This document shows positions 1-7,303 of a stretch of DNA of 27,403 nucleotides, piece by piece. Position 1 is the stretch's first letter, and each line of letters begins with the position of its first letter. Source of the stretch: Candidatus Ozemobacteraceae bacterium (lineage in GTDB: Bacteria > Muiribacteriota > Ozemobacteria > Ozemobacterales > Ozemobacteraceae); NCBI GenBank assembly GCA_035373905.1, contig DAOSOK010000026.1, positions 1-27,403 of the forward strand. Reading direction: 5' to 3'. Both the position numbers and the translations under genes were made by a program. A model generated the notes under the pieces. That model saw only the letters and a list, made by a program, of their open reading frames with translations. It searched no databases and was not told the origin of the DNA.

Positions 1-63
1 TGTCTCCAGAAACGGTACCGCAAGTGCGTCATGCGGCTTGAGAATCAAAGTGAGAATCGATAA
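1..63 (+). CDS. possible C-terminal tail of an upstream gene (partial)
   Basis: The first reading frame is open from base 1 and ends with TAA at 61-63, giving a 20-residue basic tail that ends ENQSENR. It could be the end of a gene that starts outside the window. Twenty codons may be open by chance, so this is only a possibility. The radical SAM gene starts 72 bases further on. Confidence 0.25.
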   Translation, partial: CLQKRYRKCVMRLENQSENR

Positions 64-135
64 TTGGCTTTCCGCGAGCATCGGCATGATGTATTCTCAG
101 AAGGCTTTGAATACCCCCCCCTGTACAGGAATCAT

Positions 136-1488
136 GTGAACATAGCCCTCATCAAGCCCTCGCTCGGCGAACGCCGCGGGCACCCCTACCGGACTCCGGC
201 CGTTCTCGAGCCTCTCGTGTTCGGCCTGATCGCCGGGGCGACCCCGCCGGGCGTCGAACTGCGGCTGATCGACGAGCGGCTGGAGGACGTGCCTTTCGGG
301 GAAACGTTCGATGTGGTCGCGATCACCGTCGAAACCTTCACGGCGCGCCGTTCCTACCAGATCGCCCAGGGCTTCCGGCAGCGGGGCGTCAAAGTCATCC
401 TGGGGGGCTTCCATCCCACCCTGGTGCCGGAAGAGGCCTCCCGATATGCCGATTCCATCGCGATCGGAGAAGTCGAGGCGGTCTGGCCCCGCGTGATCGC
501 CGACCTGGCGAGAAAACGCCTGGAATCGCGGTATCAGCCCGAAACAACCGACGTTTCCGGCGCTTTTCGGATCGACCGGAGCATCTTCCGGGGAAAAGCC
601 TACCTCCCGCTGGCGCTCGTGGAAACGAGCCGCGGATGCGCCTTCGACTGCGATTTCTGTTCCGTCCGCCGGTTCTACGGGAAAGACGTGCGCTTTCGCC
701 CGGTTCCCGAGCTGGTCGATGAACTGGAACGCCTGCAGCGCCGGTTCGTCTTCTTCGCGGACGACAACATCGCCGCTTCCCCGGCGCACGCGCGCCGCGT
801 GTTTCAGGCCATACGCCCCCTGGGCCTGCGCTGGGTCAGCCAGGCCAGCCTCTCCTCGGCGGCCGATCCGGGGTTTCTCGATGAAATGGCCGCCAGCGGC
901 TGTTTTGCGGTCATCATCGGGATCGAGTCGCTGTCTCCGGCGAACCTCAGGCGCATGAACAAGGACTGGAGCCTGGCTCTGGGCCGCCTGGAAACGCTCC
1001 TGGACGAGTTCCGGGCGCGGGGAATCCTTGTCTACGCCACGTTCGTGTTCGGATACGACGACGACACCCCGCAATCCATGCGCGAAACCGTCGAGTTCGC
1101 CATGGACCGGCGGCTGTTTCTCGCCAATTTCAACATGCTGTATCCCTTCCCCGGAACCCGCGTCTACGAAAGCCTGCTCGGACAGGGCCGCCTGCTTCAC
1201 CCGCGCTGGTGGCTGACTCCCGGTTTCCGATGGGAACGGCCCGCCTTCGTTCCCCGTGGAATGACCGTCGATGAGCTGGCGGACGGGGTTGCCGGGGCCC
1301 GCCGGCGGTTTCACAGCCTGGGAAGCATCCTGCGCCGGGGCCGGGACCTGCAGGCCAACCTGGCGGATCCTTTCCGGGCGCTGGTGTATCTGGCCGGAAA
1401 CCTCGTTTCCCGCCTCGACATTCGCGGGAAGACGGGGCTTCGGCTGGGGTTTTCCTCGCCCGACCTCATCGAAGGAAGCGCGCCGTGA
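136..1488 (+). CDS. B12-binding-type radical SAM protein, first of a tandem pair
   Basis: Predicted cobalamin-binding-domain radical SAM enzyme, 450 residues. The N-terminal third is a Rossmann-like domain (residues ~1-140) ending in the LGGFHPTLVPEEA segment typical of this superfamily. The radical SAM barrel follows, with CAFDCDFC supplying the [4Fe-4S] cysteines C168, C172 and C175. The open frame reaches back to a TTG at 64, but the GTG at 136 is chosen for two reasons. It has AGGA just upstream, and it places the three cysteines at exactly the residue numbers they have in the neighbouring paralogue. The DxHxxG cobalamin-ligand motif is not seen, so base-off His ligation is doubtful. Such proteins methylate or rearrange unreactive carbons in lipid, cofactor or natural-product pathways; the substrate here cannot be read. 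Its stop overlaps the next start (GTGA). Confidence 0.9.
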   Translation: MNIALIKPSLGERRGHPYRTPAVLEPLVFGLIAGATPPGVELRLIDERLEDVPFGETFDVVAITVETFTARRSYQIAQGFRQRGVKVILGGFHPTLVPEEASRYADSIAIGEVEAVWPRVIADLARKRLESRYQPETTDVSGAFRIDRSIFRGKAYLPLALVETSRGCAFDCDFCSVRRFYGKDVRFRPVPELVDELERLQRRFVFFADDNIAASPAHARRVFQAIRPLGLRWVSQASLSSAADPGFLDEMAASGCFAVIIGIESLSPANLRRMNKDWSLALGRLETLLDEFRARGILVYATFVFGYDDDTPQSMRETVEFAMDRRLFLANFNMLYPFPGTRVYESLLGQGRLLHPRWWLTPGFRWERPAFVPRGMTVDELADGVAGARRRFHSLGSILRRGRDLQANLADPFRALVYLAGNLVSRLDIRGKTGLRLGFSSPDLIEGSAP

Positions 1489-2834
1489 AGGTCACGTTCA
1501 TCAAACCGAACATGGGCCTGGTCCGCGGCCGCCCCTATCTCGACCGCGGGCGGATGGAGCCCCTGACCTTCGCGGTGCTGGCCGGGCAGCTGTCTCCCGA
1601 CGTCGAGTGCGTTCTGTACGATGACCGGTTCGAGAAGATTCCCTACGAGGAACACACCGACCTGGTCTGCCTGAACGTCGAGATCTACACGGCGCGTCGC
1701 TCGTACGAGATCGCCGCGCGGTACCGGGCGCAGGGCGTGAACGTGGTCATGGGCGGCTTCCACGTCTCGATGATTCCCGAGGAGGCCGCCGCTCATGCCG
1801 ATGCGATCATGATCGGCGACGCCGAGGGGGTCTTCCCGCAACTCGTGGCCGACGCCGCGGCCGGGCGGCTGCAGCGGGTCTACCAGGGTTTCTTCCCCCC
1901 GATGCTCGAAGGGCTCAGGACGCGCTGGGACCTGTTCGATGGAAAGAGCTACCTGCCTCTCCGGCTGACCCAGTTCAGCCGCGGCTGTCTGAACCACTGC
2001 CGGTTCTGCGCGACCGGGTCGCTGTACAAGCGCTCCCACTGCCATCGCCCTCCGGCCGAGGTGGTCGCCGAGCTGGCCGAACAGCCCAATCCCTTTTTGT
2101 TCTTCGTCGACGATAATATCATTGGCGATATAGATGCCGCGAAGGAGCTGTTCCGCCTGCTGATTCCCTTGCGCTGCCGCTGGGTCGGACAGGGAAGCCT
2201 GAACTTCACCGAGGATCCCGAGTTGATGGACCTGATGAAGCGGAGCGGTTGCGCCGGGCTGGTGGTCGGGTTCGAGTCGGTGAGCCCCGAAAACCTGCAC
2301 CTGATGGGCAAAAACTGCAACCTCCAGCTGGAGGGGTACGAGCCGGCGATACGAAAGATCAGGGAGATCGGATTCCAGCTCTGGGCCGCGTTCCTGATCG
2401 GCTACGACCACGACGACCAGGCTTCGATCCGCCGGACCGTCCAGTGGGCCATCGACCAGAAGTTCTGCTTCGCCGCCTTCAACATCCTCAGCCCCTACCC
2501 GGGAACGCCGCTCTATGAGGAGATGCAGGCCCAGGGGCGGCTTCTGTATGACAAATGGTGGCTCGACGACCGGTATCATTTCGGGGACTGCGTCTTCCGC
2601 CCCGCCCGGATGACGCCCGACGAGCTGACCGAGGCCTGTTTCTGGATGCGCCGGCGGTTCAACAACCCGTTCACGATCATGCGCCGGGCCTTCGATTTCA
2701 AGACCAACATGAAGGACCTGTGGAGCGCGATCACCTACTTTTCCTACAACCCGCTTTTCAGGCGGGAACTCTTCAAGAAACACGGCATGGTGCTGGGCTA
2801 TCGCCACAAAGCCGGACGTATTGATTCCTTCTAA
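1485..2834 (+). CDS. B12-binding-type radical SAM protein, second of the pair
   Basis: 449-residue paralogue of the preceding gene, translationally coupled through a 4-base GTGA overlap. The N-terminal Rossmann-like domain contains MGGFHVSMIPEEAA, and the radical SAM motif CLNHCRFC gives C168, C172 and C175. The two proteins align almost end to end: FIKPN/LIKPS near the start, VDDNI/ADDNI in the barrel, FNILSPYPGTPLYE/FNMLYPFPGTRVYE near the C-terminus. They diverged strongly after duplication, so they probably act on successive steps or related substrates. The short loop near 2111-2131 uses AT-rich codons unlike the rest of the gene. No cobalamin-ligand DxHxxG motif is visible. The product is unknown; no glycosyltransferase or terpene gene lies beside it to suggest a pathway. 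Confidence 0.9.
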   Translation: MKVTFIKPNMGLVRGRPYLDRGRMEPLTFAVLAGQLSPDVECVLYDDRFEKIPYEEHTDLVCLNVEIYTARRSYEIAARYRAQGVNVVMGGFHVSMIPEEAAAHADAIMIGDAEGVFPQLVADAAAGRLQRVYQGFFPPMLEGLRTRWDLFDGKSYLPLRLTQFSRGCLNHCRFCATGSLYKRSHCHRPPAEVVAELAEQPNPFLFFVDDNIIGDIDAAKELFRLLIPLRCRWVGQGSLNFTEDPELMDLMKRSGCAGLVVGFESVSPENLHLMGKNCNLQLEGYEPAIRKIREIGFQLWAAFLIGYDHDDQASIRRTVQWAIDQKFCFAAFNILSPYPGTPLYEEMQAQGRLLYDKWWLDDRYHFGDCVFRPARMTPDELTEACFWMRRRFNNPFTIMRRAFDFKTNMKDLWSAITYFSYNPLFRRELFKKHGMVLGYRHKAGRIDSF

Positions 2835-2855
2835 TCGAAAGCCAATGTGCTGGCT

Positions 2856-2943
2856 CCGTTCGTGCTAAGCCTGTCAAAGCACGAATGCTCTCGCCCCCTT
2901 CGGCAGACTCAGGGCAGGCTTCGACAAGCTCAGGGCGAACGGG
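2856..2943. repeat. FVLSLSKHE-type intergenic palindromic repeat, full copy
   Basis: An imperfect inverted repeat bounded by CCGTTCG and CGAACGG. It contains the recurring word TTCGACAAGCTCAGGG and a degenerate mirror copy. Translated by chance it reads PFVLSLSKHE, a signature of a short repeat seen across many bacteria. A second full copy lies at 18692-18777 and a half copy at 15561-15593. The flank GTGG(T/C)TTTCATT after the repeat is shared with the second copy. Confidence 0.85.
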
Positions 2944-2986
2944 TGGTTTTCATTTTTGGAGGACTCAAGACGCCCGGCCGAAAGCA

Positions 2987-3017
2987 GACCGCCCCGGCCT
3001 GCGGGGCCGGGGCGGTC
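2987..3017 (-). terminator. strong GC hairpin downstream of the phospholipase D-like gene
   Basis: A perfect 13-bp stem (GACCGCCCCGGCC paired with GGCCGGGGCGGTC) with a 5-base loop, 19 bases beyond the stop of the minus-strand gene at 3036. It lacks a clear T-run, so it may be a terminator-like or RNA-stabilising hairpin rather than a classical intrinsic terminator. Confidence 0.6.
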
Positions 3018-3035
3018 GGTGAATCAACCGGGGGA

Positions 3036-4556
3036 TCAGATCAGCGGGCGGAGCCAGTTGAGGCGCATCAGCAGCTTGAGGCGGTCGAGCACCTTGGGGT
3101 CGGAGTGGCTTTCGGGCCCGAACAGCGTCTTGATCGAGCCGTCGGCCTGGACTTCGATCTGGTACTGGTGCGAGTTGCGCATGTCTTCCTCGATGCGCTT
3201 GGCGACCTGGGTCGCGAAGGGCTTCGACTTGATGACGGCGACTTCCTCGGAGTTGATCTGCTCGCTTACATAGTCCATGTTATACGTGCCGACGACGGCG
3301 ACGGAGCGGTCGAACACGAACACCTTCGAGTGGAGCTTGTTCTGCAGTTTGTAGGCGAAAATCTGGACGTTGGGCATCTTCTTGAGAATCTGGCGCCAGT
3401 CGCCCAGGAACATCGCCTGCGTCAGGAGACTGTCGGAGCTCATCGGCGAGTTCGTCTGGATGATGATCTTCACGCCGCGGTCGTTGGCGCGCTGCAGGGC
3501 CGCTTCGGCCTCGGGCGTGAGAACGACGTAGGGGTTCTGGATGATGATCTCACGCTTCGACGAATCCATGAGGGCCGTCAGGTTGAAGGTGATCTCGTTT
3601 TTGAACCCGGTGCGGGAGTGCTTGTCGAGCAGGCGGACGGGCCAGGCGTGCTCGCCCTGGAACAGGCGGAAACTCGCGTAGCCGACGAGGCGCGGATACA
3701 GCTTGAGTTCGGCGTTCACGGCGCCGACCAGCGAACGGGTCTCGGAGGAGAACTTTTCGGGGTTCTTCAGCTCGAAGAGGCCGCTTCCCATCATGAACCG
3801 GCGCATCGCCTGGTAGGCGATATCGAGGTGGCGGTGCATGTCGTCGATGTTCCCGAGCGCGTCTCCGCCGATGGTGAAGTTGCTGCCGCTCTTGAACTCG
3901 GACTCGAAGGCCTCGCGCGCCTGCTGGGCGACGAGCTTGCTGCGGATGACGACGTCGGTGTCGCGATACACGGTCGGAACGTCCTGCGGGTCGACGAAGT
4001 AGTTCATCGAGATGTTGCGGCCGCCGGTGATCAGGTATTCGCCGTCCACGAGCAGGATCTTGTCATGGTTGCTGGCGGTGATCTTGCGGATGTCGTCGAA
4101 CGCGGCGAGCAGTTTCGAACTGACGGGGTTGTAGACGCGGATCGTCACGTTCTTGAACTTTGCCAGTTCCTGCAGGATATCCTGGCCGAAGAACTTGCGG
4201 GCGAGGCCCTTGGTGCCGCGCGCGTCGACCATGAGGCGGATCTCGACGCCTTCGCGGGCCTTTTTCAGGAGCATGCCGAGCATGCTCTTGCCGAAAATAT
4301 CAGGCTCGACGATGAAATACGTCGTGTCGATCGAGCGTTTCGCGTTCTCCATGATGTTCCAGCGGGCATACCACGCGGTGACGTTCTCGGGCAGGAAGCG
4401 GACGAGCGCCTTCTGGTCGACGTCGGCCGTCATGCGGTCGAAGCACTCCTCGACGTTGGCGGACGGCACCGGCTGGGGCCTGGCGGCCTGCGCCGAACCG
4501 ACGCAAACCAGCACCAGAGCGAGAAGAACGAAGAACATTCGGGTCATTTTTTCCAT
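3036..4556 (-). CDS. secreted phospholipase D-like (cardiolipin synthase-type) protein
   Basis: 506 residues with a cleavable signal peptide (hydrophobic residues 8-20, likely cut after SAQA at ~24), so the enzyme acts outside the cytoplasmic membrane. Two HKD half-sites form the PLD active site. The first is HDKILLVD (H164, K166, D171) followed by GGRN. The second is HSKVFVFD (H409, K411, D416) followed by GTYNMD. Both are complete, so transfer or hydrolysis of phosphodiesters is expected: phospholipid turnover, cardiolipin synthesis as in ClsC-like proteins, or nucleic acid cleavage. Substrate is not decided by sequence. The start has an ideal Shine-Dalgarno (GGAGG, 7 bases upstream), itself part of the palindrome CCTCCGGAGG. 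It lies 100 bases after the propeller gene on the same strand and has its own promoter-like element at 4614-4622. Confidence 0.92.
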   Translation of the reverse strand: MEKMTRMFFVLLALVLVCVGSAQAARPQPVPSANVEECFDRMTADVDQKALVRFLPENVTAWYARWNIMENAKRSIDTTYFIVEPDIFGKSMLGMLLKKAREGVEIRLMVDARGTKGLARKFFGQDILQELAKFKNVTIRVYNPVSSKLLAAFDDIRKITASNHDKILLVDGEYLITGGRNISMNYFVDPQDVPTVYRDTDVVIRSKLVAQQAREAFESEFKSGSNFTIGGDALGNIDDMHRHLDIAYQAMRRFMMGSGLFELKNPEKFSSETRSLVGAVNAELKLYPRLVGYASFRLFQGEHAWPVRLLDKHSRTGFKNEITFNLTALMDSSKREIIIQNPYVVLTPEAEAALQRANDRGVKIIIQTNSPMSSDSLLTQAMFLGDWRQILKKMPNVQIFAYKLQNKLHSKVFVFDRSVAVVGTYNMDYVSEQINSEEVAVIKSKPFATQVAKRIEEDMRNSHQYQIEVQADGSIKTLFGPESHSDPKVLDRLKLLMRLNWLRPLI

Positions 4557-4613
4557 GAAAATTACCTCCGGAGGAAAAAATACGGATGTACCGACGTCTC
4601 AGGGACTTCGTCC

Positions 4614-4622
4614 ATTTTACCA
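4614..4622 (-). promoter_or_regulatory. extended -10-like element TGGTAAAAT
   Basis: On the minus strand TGGTAAAAT matches an extended -10 (TGn plus TAtaAT-like hexamer), 58 bases before the phospholipase D-like start. Similar TGGTAGAAT elements precede two other minus-strand genes (21213-21221 and 27045-27053). No good -35 hexamer is seen. Confidence 0.35.
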
Positions 4623-4656
4623 TGGCGAGAGGGGCGTCGTGGGGAGAATTGTCGAA

Positions 4657-6981
4657 TCACCGCAGGCGCAGTCGGCGCACGCGGATATTGGTGGAGAGCC
4701 AGAGAAACTCGTCATCGATGTACATCGACCGGACGCCGGGGACTTTCCATTTGTCCCAGACGAGCCCGTCGAAAAAGTGGAGGGACGACCCGTCGATTTC
4801 GAGTTCGAGCAGGACTTTTTTCCCGTCGCGCGTGATGACGTTGGGGGGCTGATCGGAACCATTCGCAAGGGAATCAATCTCCATCCTGTCGGCGAGCTGG
4901 TCGTTGGCGACCCAGATGCCGACCGGTTGTCCCGTTTTGGCGGGAACCACGCCGATGGCGGTGATGTGATCAGAGTCGAAGCCGACCCGCATTCCGGAAT
5001 AGCTGGAAACGCGCATGTCATCGTGAACCCGCAACAGGCCGGTTTTTGTTCCCAGCCAGAGATTCCCCTGCGAATCGCCGGCCAGGCAGGTGAACGAGGG
5101 GTTGCCGGGCAGGATGAGGGGATCGAAGGATGTTTCGTTCCACACGGTGACGGCTTTCGGATGCATGAGGACGGTCAATGGGTTCCCGCCCGGGTTCCAC
5201 GTCGTGAAGCCGGTGACCGTGGTTTCGACAAGCCCCTCGAGCGTGCCGTACTTTTTCCAGTCGTAGGCTTTCGGATCGTTCTCGATACAGGACGGATTGG
5301 TCAGGACATAGAAGCCATCACCCTCGGTGCCGACGAAGAGCCTGCCGTTGTGATGCCACACGGACAGCAGCTTGCAATCGCCCCATGGAATCGATCCCGT
5401 AAAGTAATCCCATTGCGGCTTTTCACGGCGCTCTTCGTCGTCCCGCGACCTGGGCGGCAGAGGAATCATGCGCAGGCGCGCGAACACCTTTTTTTCGAAG
5501 ATCATGAAGACGTGATTTTCCGGGGTGACGGTCATGCAGGTGATGTCGTCGGAATAGATCGGCAGATCCTCCGCCTTGTCGACGAAATAGCGGGTGGAAT
5601 ACATCTGCCATGCTCGTTCTCCGGGGCGCTGCGTCGGGGCGCCTCCGGGCGTGGTGTTGTCTTCGCCGGCCAGGAGAGAGGTGAACGTCCAGTCGGAATC
5701 GACGCTTCCCGTCACTTCGGGGTTGTCGTGCAGCATGCCCTGGAACAGTCCGCTGGCGCTGATGAAGCGTGACAGCCCATGCTGGTGGGAAAACCACATG
5801 TCCGTGGACCGGAGAATCTGGTTGAAACGAATCATGGCGGCCTTGAGCGGAGGCATGGGGAAAAGGGTTTTGAAGTTCCTGCTGCCGATTCCCTGCTTGG
5901 CGAACTCGTCGTACTGGTGGCTGGTCAGGGGCACGATGACGAGTCCCTGGTCGGTGCAGACAACAAGCCGTTGCTGCAGCGGATACAAACGCAGAATGGT
6001 CGCCGACAGCAGACGGCTGTTTCCGGGAAGATACTGGGTCCATTCGCCGTTTCGACGGCGCCACAACCCGTGGTTTTTGGTTCCCACCCAGATCGTCCTG
6101 TCCCCGAGGAAGGCGCGGAGTGTCCGTTCTTCCTCGCTGATCGTTTCCGACGGCTTGTACTCTTGTTTTTCGTCGAAGGCGGCCAGCGCGGTCAGCCATG
6201 CCGCCGGCTCGGGGAAGGCCATGCTCTGCAGAAGCCTGCCGTCCTTGATCAGGGCCATCTCACCGGACGACACCGCCAGGATATGCTGGGAATCCTGCCC
6301 TCCCTTGAAAAGCCAGAATGCCTCGACCCAATCCGACATCAGGCCCTGCTCGCGGGAGAGGATGGTCTGGCTGGACCCCATCACTTCGACCATGCCCTCG
6401 CCAAGCGTGGAAAACCAGCCGCGACTGGTATCCAGCATCCCGAGCCCGCTGACGCCGACCGACCGGATCTTGAGGCTGTCGTCGGGCGCGTTGGCATCGT
6501 AATTGACCGCGACGAACGAGGCCTTGCCGGACGACGGCACGGCGGCGCGGGCCACGAACCCGCCGAAACAGCCGACGAAGATCCAGTCACCGACGATCTG
6601 AAGCCGCTGGACATCGACGTTGGGAAGCCTGTCCCCGGCCCCGTAGACCAGCACCCGCTGCGACTGGATGTTGATCAGGCCGCGCGCCGTAGCCGCCCAG
6701 AGATTGCCGTTGCGGTCATAGCCGAGATCCCGGACCTCGCAGGAGGCGACCTCGTCGGGAAGGGGGACGACCGTCCAAAGACAGGAATCGCCGCTGAAAA
6801 CGGCGATTCCATTGTCGGTGCCCACCGCCATCTGGTTCTTCTTGACCGCGAAAGACAGCACCCGTTGCCCCGGCAACCCCGAGTCGACGGTGTATGTCTG
6901 CCAGGTCGACGCGCACGCCAGCGCCGGGCAGAAGAGAACAACGGCCACGGCACGGGCCAAAAGCAGGAATATCCGACTCAC
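4657..6981 (-). CDS. secreted two-component-regulator-propeller-like protein
   Basis: About 775 residues. The open frame continues upstream to 7149, but the GTG at 6981 begins a normal signal peptide (VSRIFLLLARAVAVVLF, cut after LACA) and has GAGAGGAAA upstream, so it is the preferred start. The mature protein contains scattered propeller-blade signatures: GNLWAATARGLINI, IWVGTKNHGLWRR, LFVGTEGDGFYVL, GNLWLGTKTGLLRV and FLWLSTN at the C-terminus. These are typical of the Reg_prop repeats found in periplasmic sensor parts of hybrid kinases. Here no transmembrane anchor, kinase or regulator domain follows, so it is a free-standing exported propeller. Role unknown; ligand or protein binding in the periplasm or outside is the reasonable guess. 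It may be co-transcribed with the downstream phospholipase D-like gene. Confidence 0.8.
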   Translation of the reverse strand: MSRIFLLLARAVAVVLFCPALACASTWQTYTVDSGLPGQRVLSFAVKKNQMAVGTDNGIAVFSGDSCLWTVVPLPDEVASCEVRDLGYDRNGNLWAATARGLINIQSQRVLVYGAGDRLPNVDVQRLQIVGDWIFVGCFGGFVARAAVPSSGKASFVAVNYDANAPDDSLKIRSVGVSGLGMLDTSRGWFSTLGEGMVEVMGSSQTILSREQGLMSDWVEAFWLFKGGQDSQHILAVSSGEMALIKDGRLLQSMAFPEPAAWLTALAAFDEKQEYKPSETISEEERTLRAFLGDRTIWVGTKNHGLWRRRNGEWTQYLPGNSRLLSATILRLYPLQQRLVVCTDQGLVIVPLTSHQYDEFAKQGIGSRNFKTLFPMPPLKAAMIRFNQILRSTDMWFSHQHGLSRFISASGLFQGMLHDNPEVTGSVDSDWTFTSLLAGEDNTTPGGAPTQRPGERAWQMYSTRYFVDKAEDLPIYSDDITCMTVTPENHVFMIFEKKVFARLRMIPLPPRSRDDEERREKPQWDYFTGSIPWGDCKLLSVWHHNGRLFVGTEGDGFYVLTNPSCIENDPKAYDWKKYGTLEGLVETTVTGFTTWNPGGNPLTVLMHPKAVTVWNETSFDPLILPGNPSFTCLAGDSQGNLWLGTKTGLLRVHDDMRVSSYSGMRVGFDSDHITAIGVVPAKTGQPVGIWVANDQLADRMEIDSLANGSDQPPNVITRDGKKVLLELEIDGSSLHFFDGLVWDKWKVPGVRSMYIDDEFLWLSTNIRVRRLRLR

Positions 6982-7172
6982 AAACCAGTTTCCTCTCTCT
7001 CGCGGGTTTTCACGCGGCGGTGTCGACTGCCGCTTCGAAGGATACCATGGCCGGTTCGCGTCTTCCTCCTGATGCAAAGATACAGGGAAAGGAACGATAA
7101 ATATCAAGTTATATAAATAATCCCGCGCGTCTTTCTCATGAAAAATCATGAGCGTCTGTGCTGAAAATGAAC

Positions 7173-7227
7173 AATTTGTCGTTTTGAGGAGTAAATTTCA
7201 TACAATTTCAGCAAATTGCCTCAAAAC
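7173..7227 (+). promoter_or_regulatory. putative operator/UP region of glnN: 9-bp inverted repeat around phased AATTT tracts
   Basis: GTTTTGAGG (7181-7189) and CCTCAAAAC (7219-7227) are perfect inverted arms 29 bases apart, ending 3 bases before the -35. AATTT-type tracts start at about 7173, 7194, 7204 and 7213, close to one helical turn apart. This suggests either curved UP-element DNA or a regulator site. Nitrogen control is a natural guess for a glutamine synthetase, but no known consensus is recognised. Confidence 0.5.
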
Positions 7228-7230
7228 AGC

Positions 7231-7258
7231 TTGACGAATGACCGATGATCCGTAAAAT
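7231..7258 (+). promoter_or_regulatory. sigma70-type promoter of glnN
   Basis: TTGACG (7231-7236), a 16-base spacer and TAAAAT (7253-7258). Transcription would start near 7265, leaving a short leader with AGGAGA at 7293-7298 ahead of the ATG at 7304. Confidence 0.65.
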
Positions 7259-7303
7259 CGAGGCATCGGTGCGATTCACATTCCGGCCATCCAGGAGAAG
7301 CAG

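Larger units (their letters stand above)
6982..7303. other. 322-base divergent intergenic region
   Basis: Lies between the minus-strand propeller gene and glnN. It is much more AT-rich than its surroundings. From left to right it holds a purine/pyrimidine-biased leader for the propeller gene and an AT-rich stretch at 7096-7120 with TTATATAA. A perfect hairpin CTCATGA-AAAA-TCATGAG follows at 7135-7152, then the phased A-tract/inverted-repeat block at 7173-7227 and the glnN promoter at 7231-7258. An in-frame extension of the propeller ORF covers 6982-7149 but looks non-coding. Confidence 0.6.

Noticed and set aside
97..2807. Two long minus-strand frames opposite the radical SAM pair
   Set aside because: They mirror the codon periodicity of the sense genes and show no family motif.
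2847..2960. Short peptide reading PFVLSLSKHECS as a possible small gene
   Set aside because: This is the chance translation of a dispersed palindromic repeat and recurs at 18637-18730 in the same form.
2847..4835. Long plus-strand open frame (662 codons) across the phospholipase D-like gene
   Set aside because: It is antisense to a gene with complete HKD motifs and a strong ribosome binding site. Its translation is a low-complexity Asp/Glu/Val/Leu/His-rich mirror with no motif, as expected opposite a GC-rich gene.
6982..7149. N-terminal extension of the propeller protein
   Set aside because: It would put 56 residues ahead of a normal signal peptide, and the sequence is AT-rich intergenic DNA. 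The GTG at 6981 has a better ribosome binding site.
7135..7152. CTCATGA-AAAA-TCATGAG hairpin as terminator or operator
   Set aside because: The perfect stem is short and AT-rich with no T-run, and it is not aligned with the glnN promoter. It is recorded as part of the intergenic region only.
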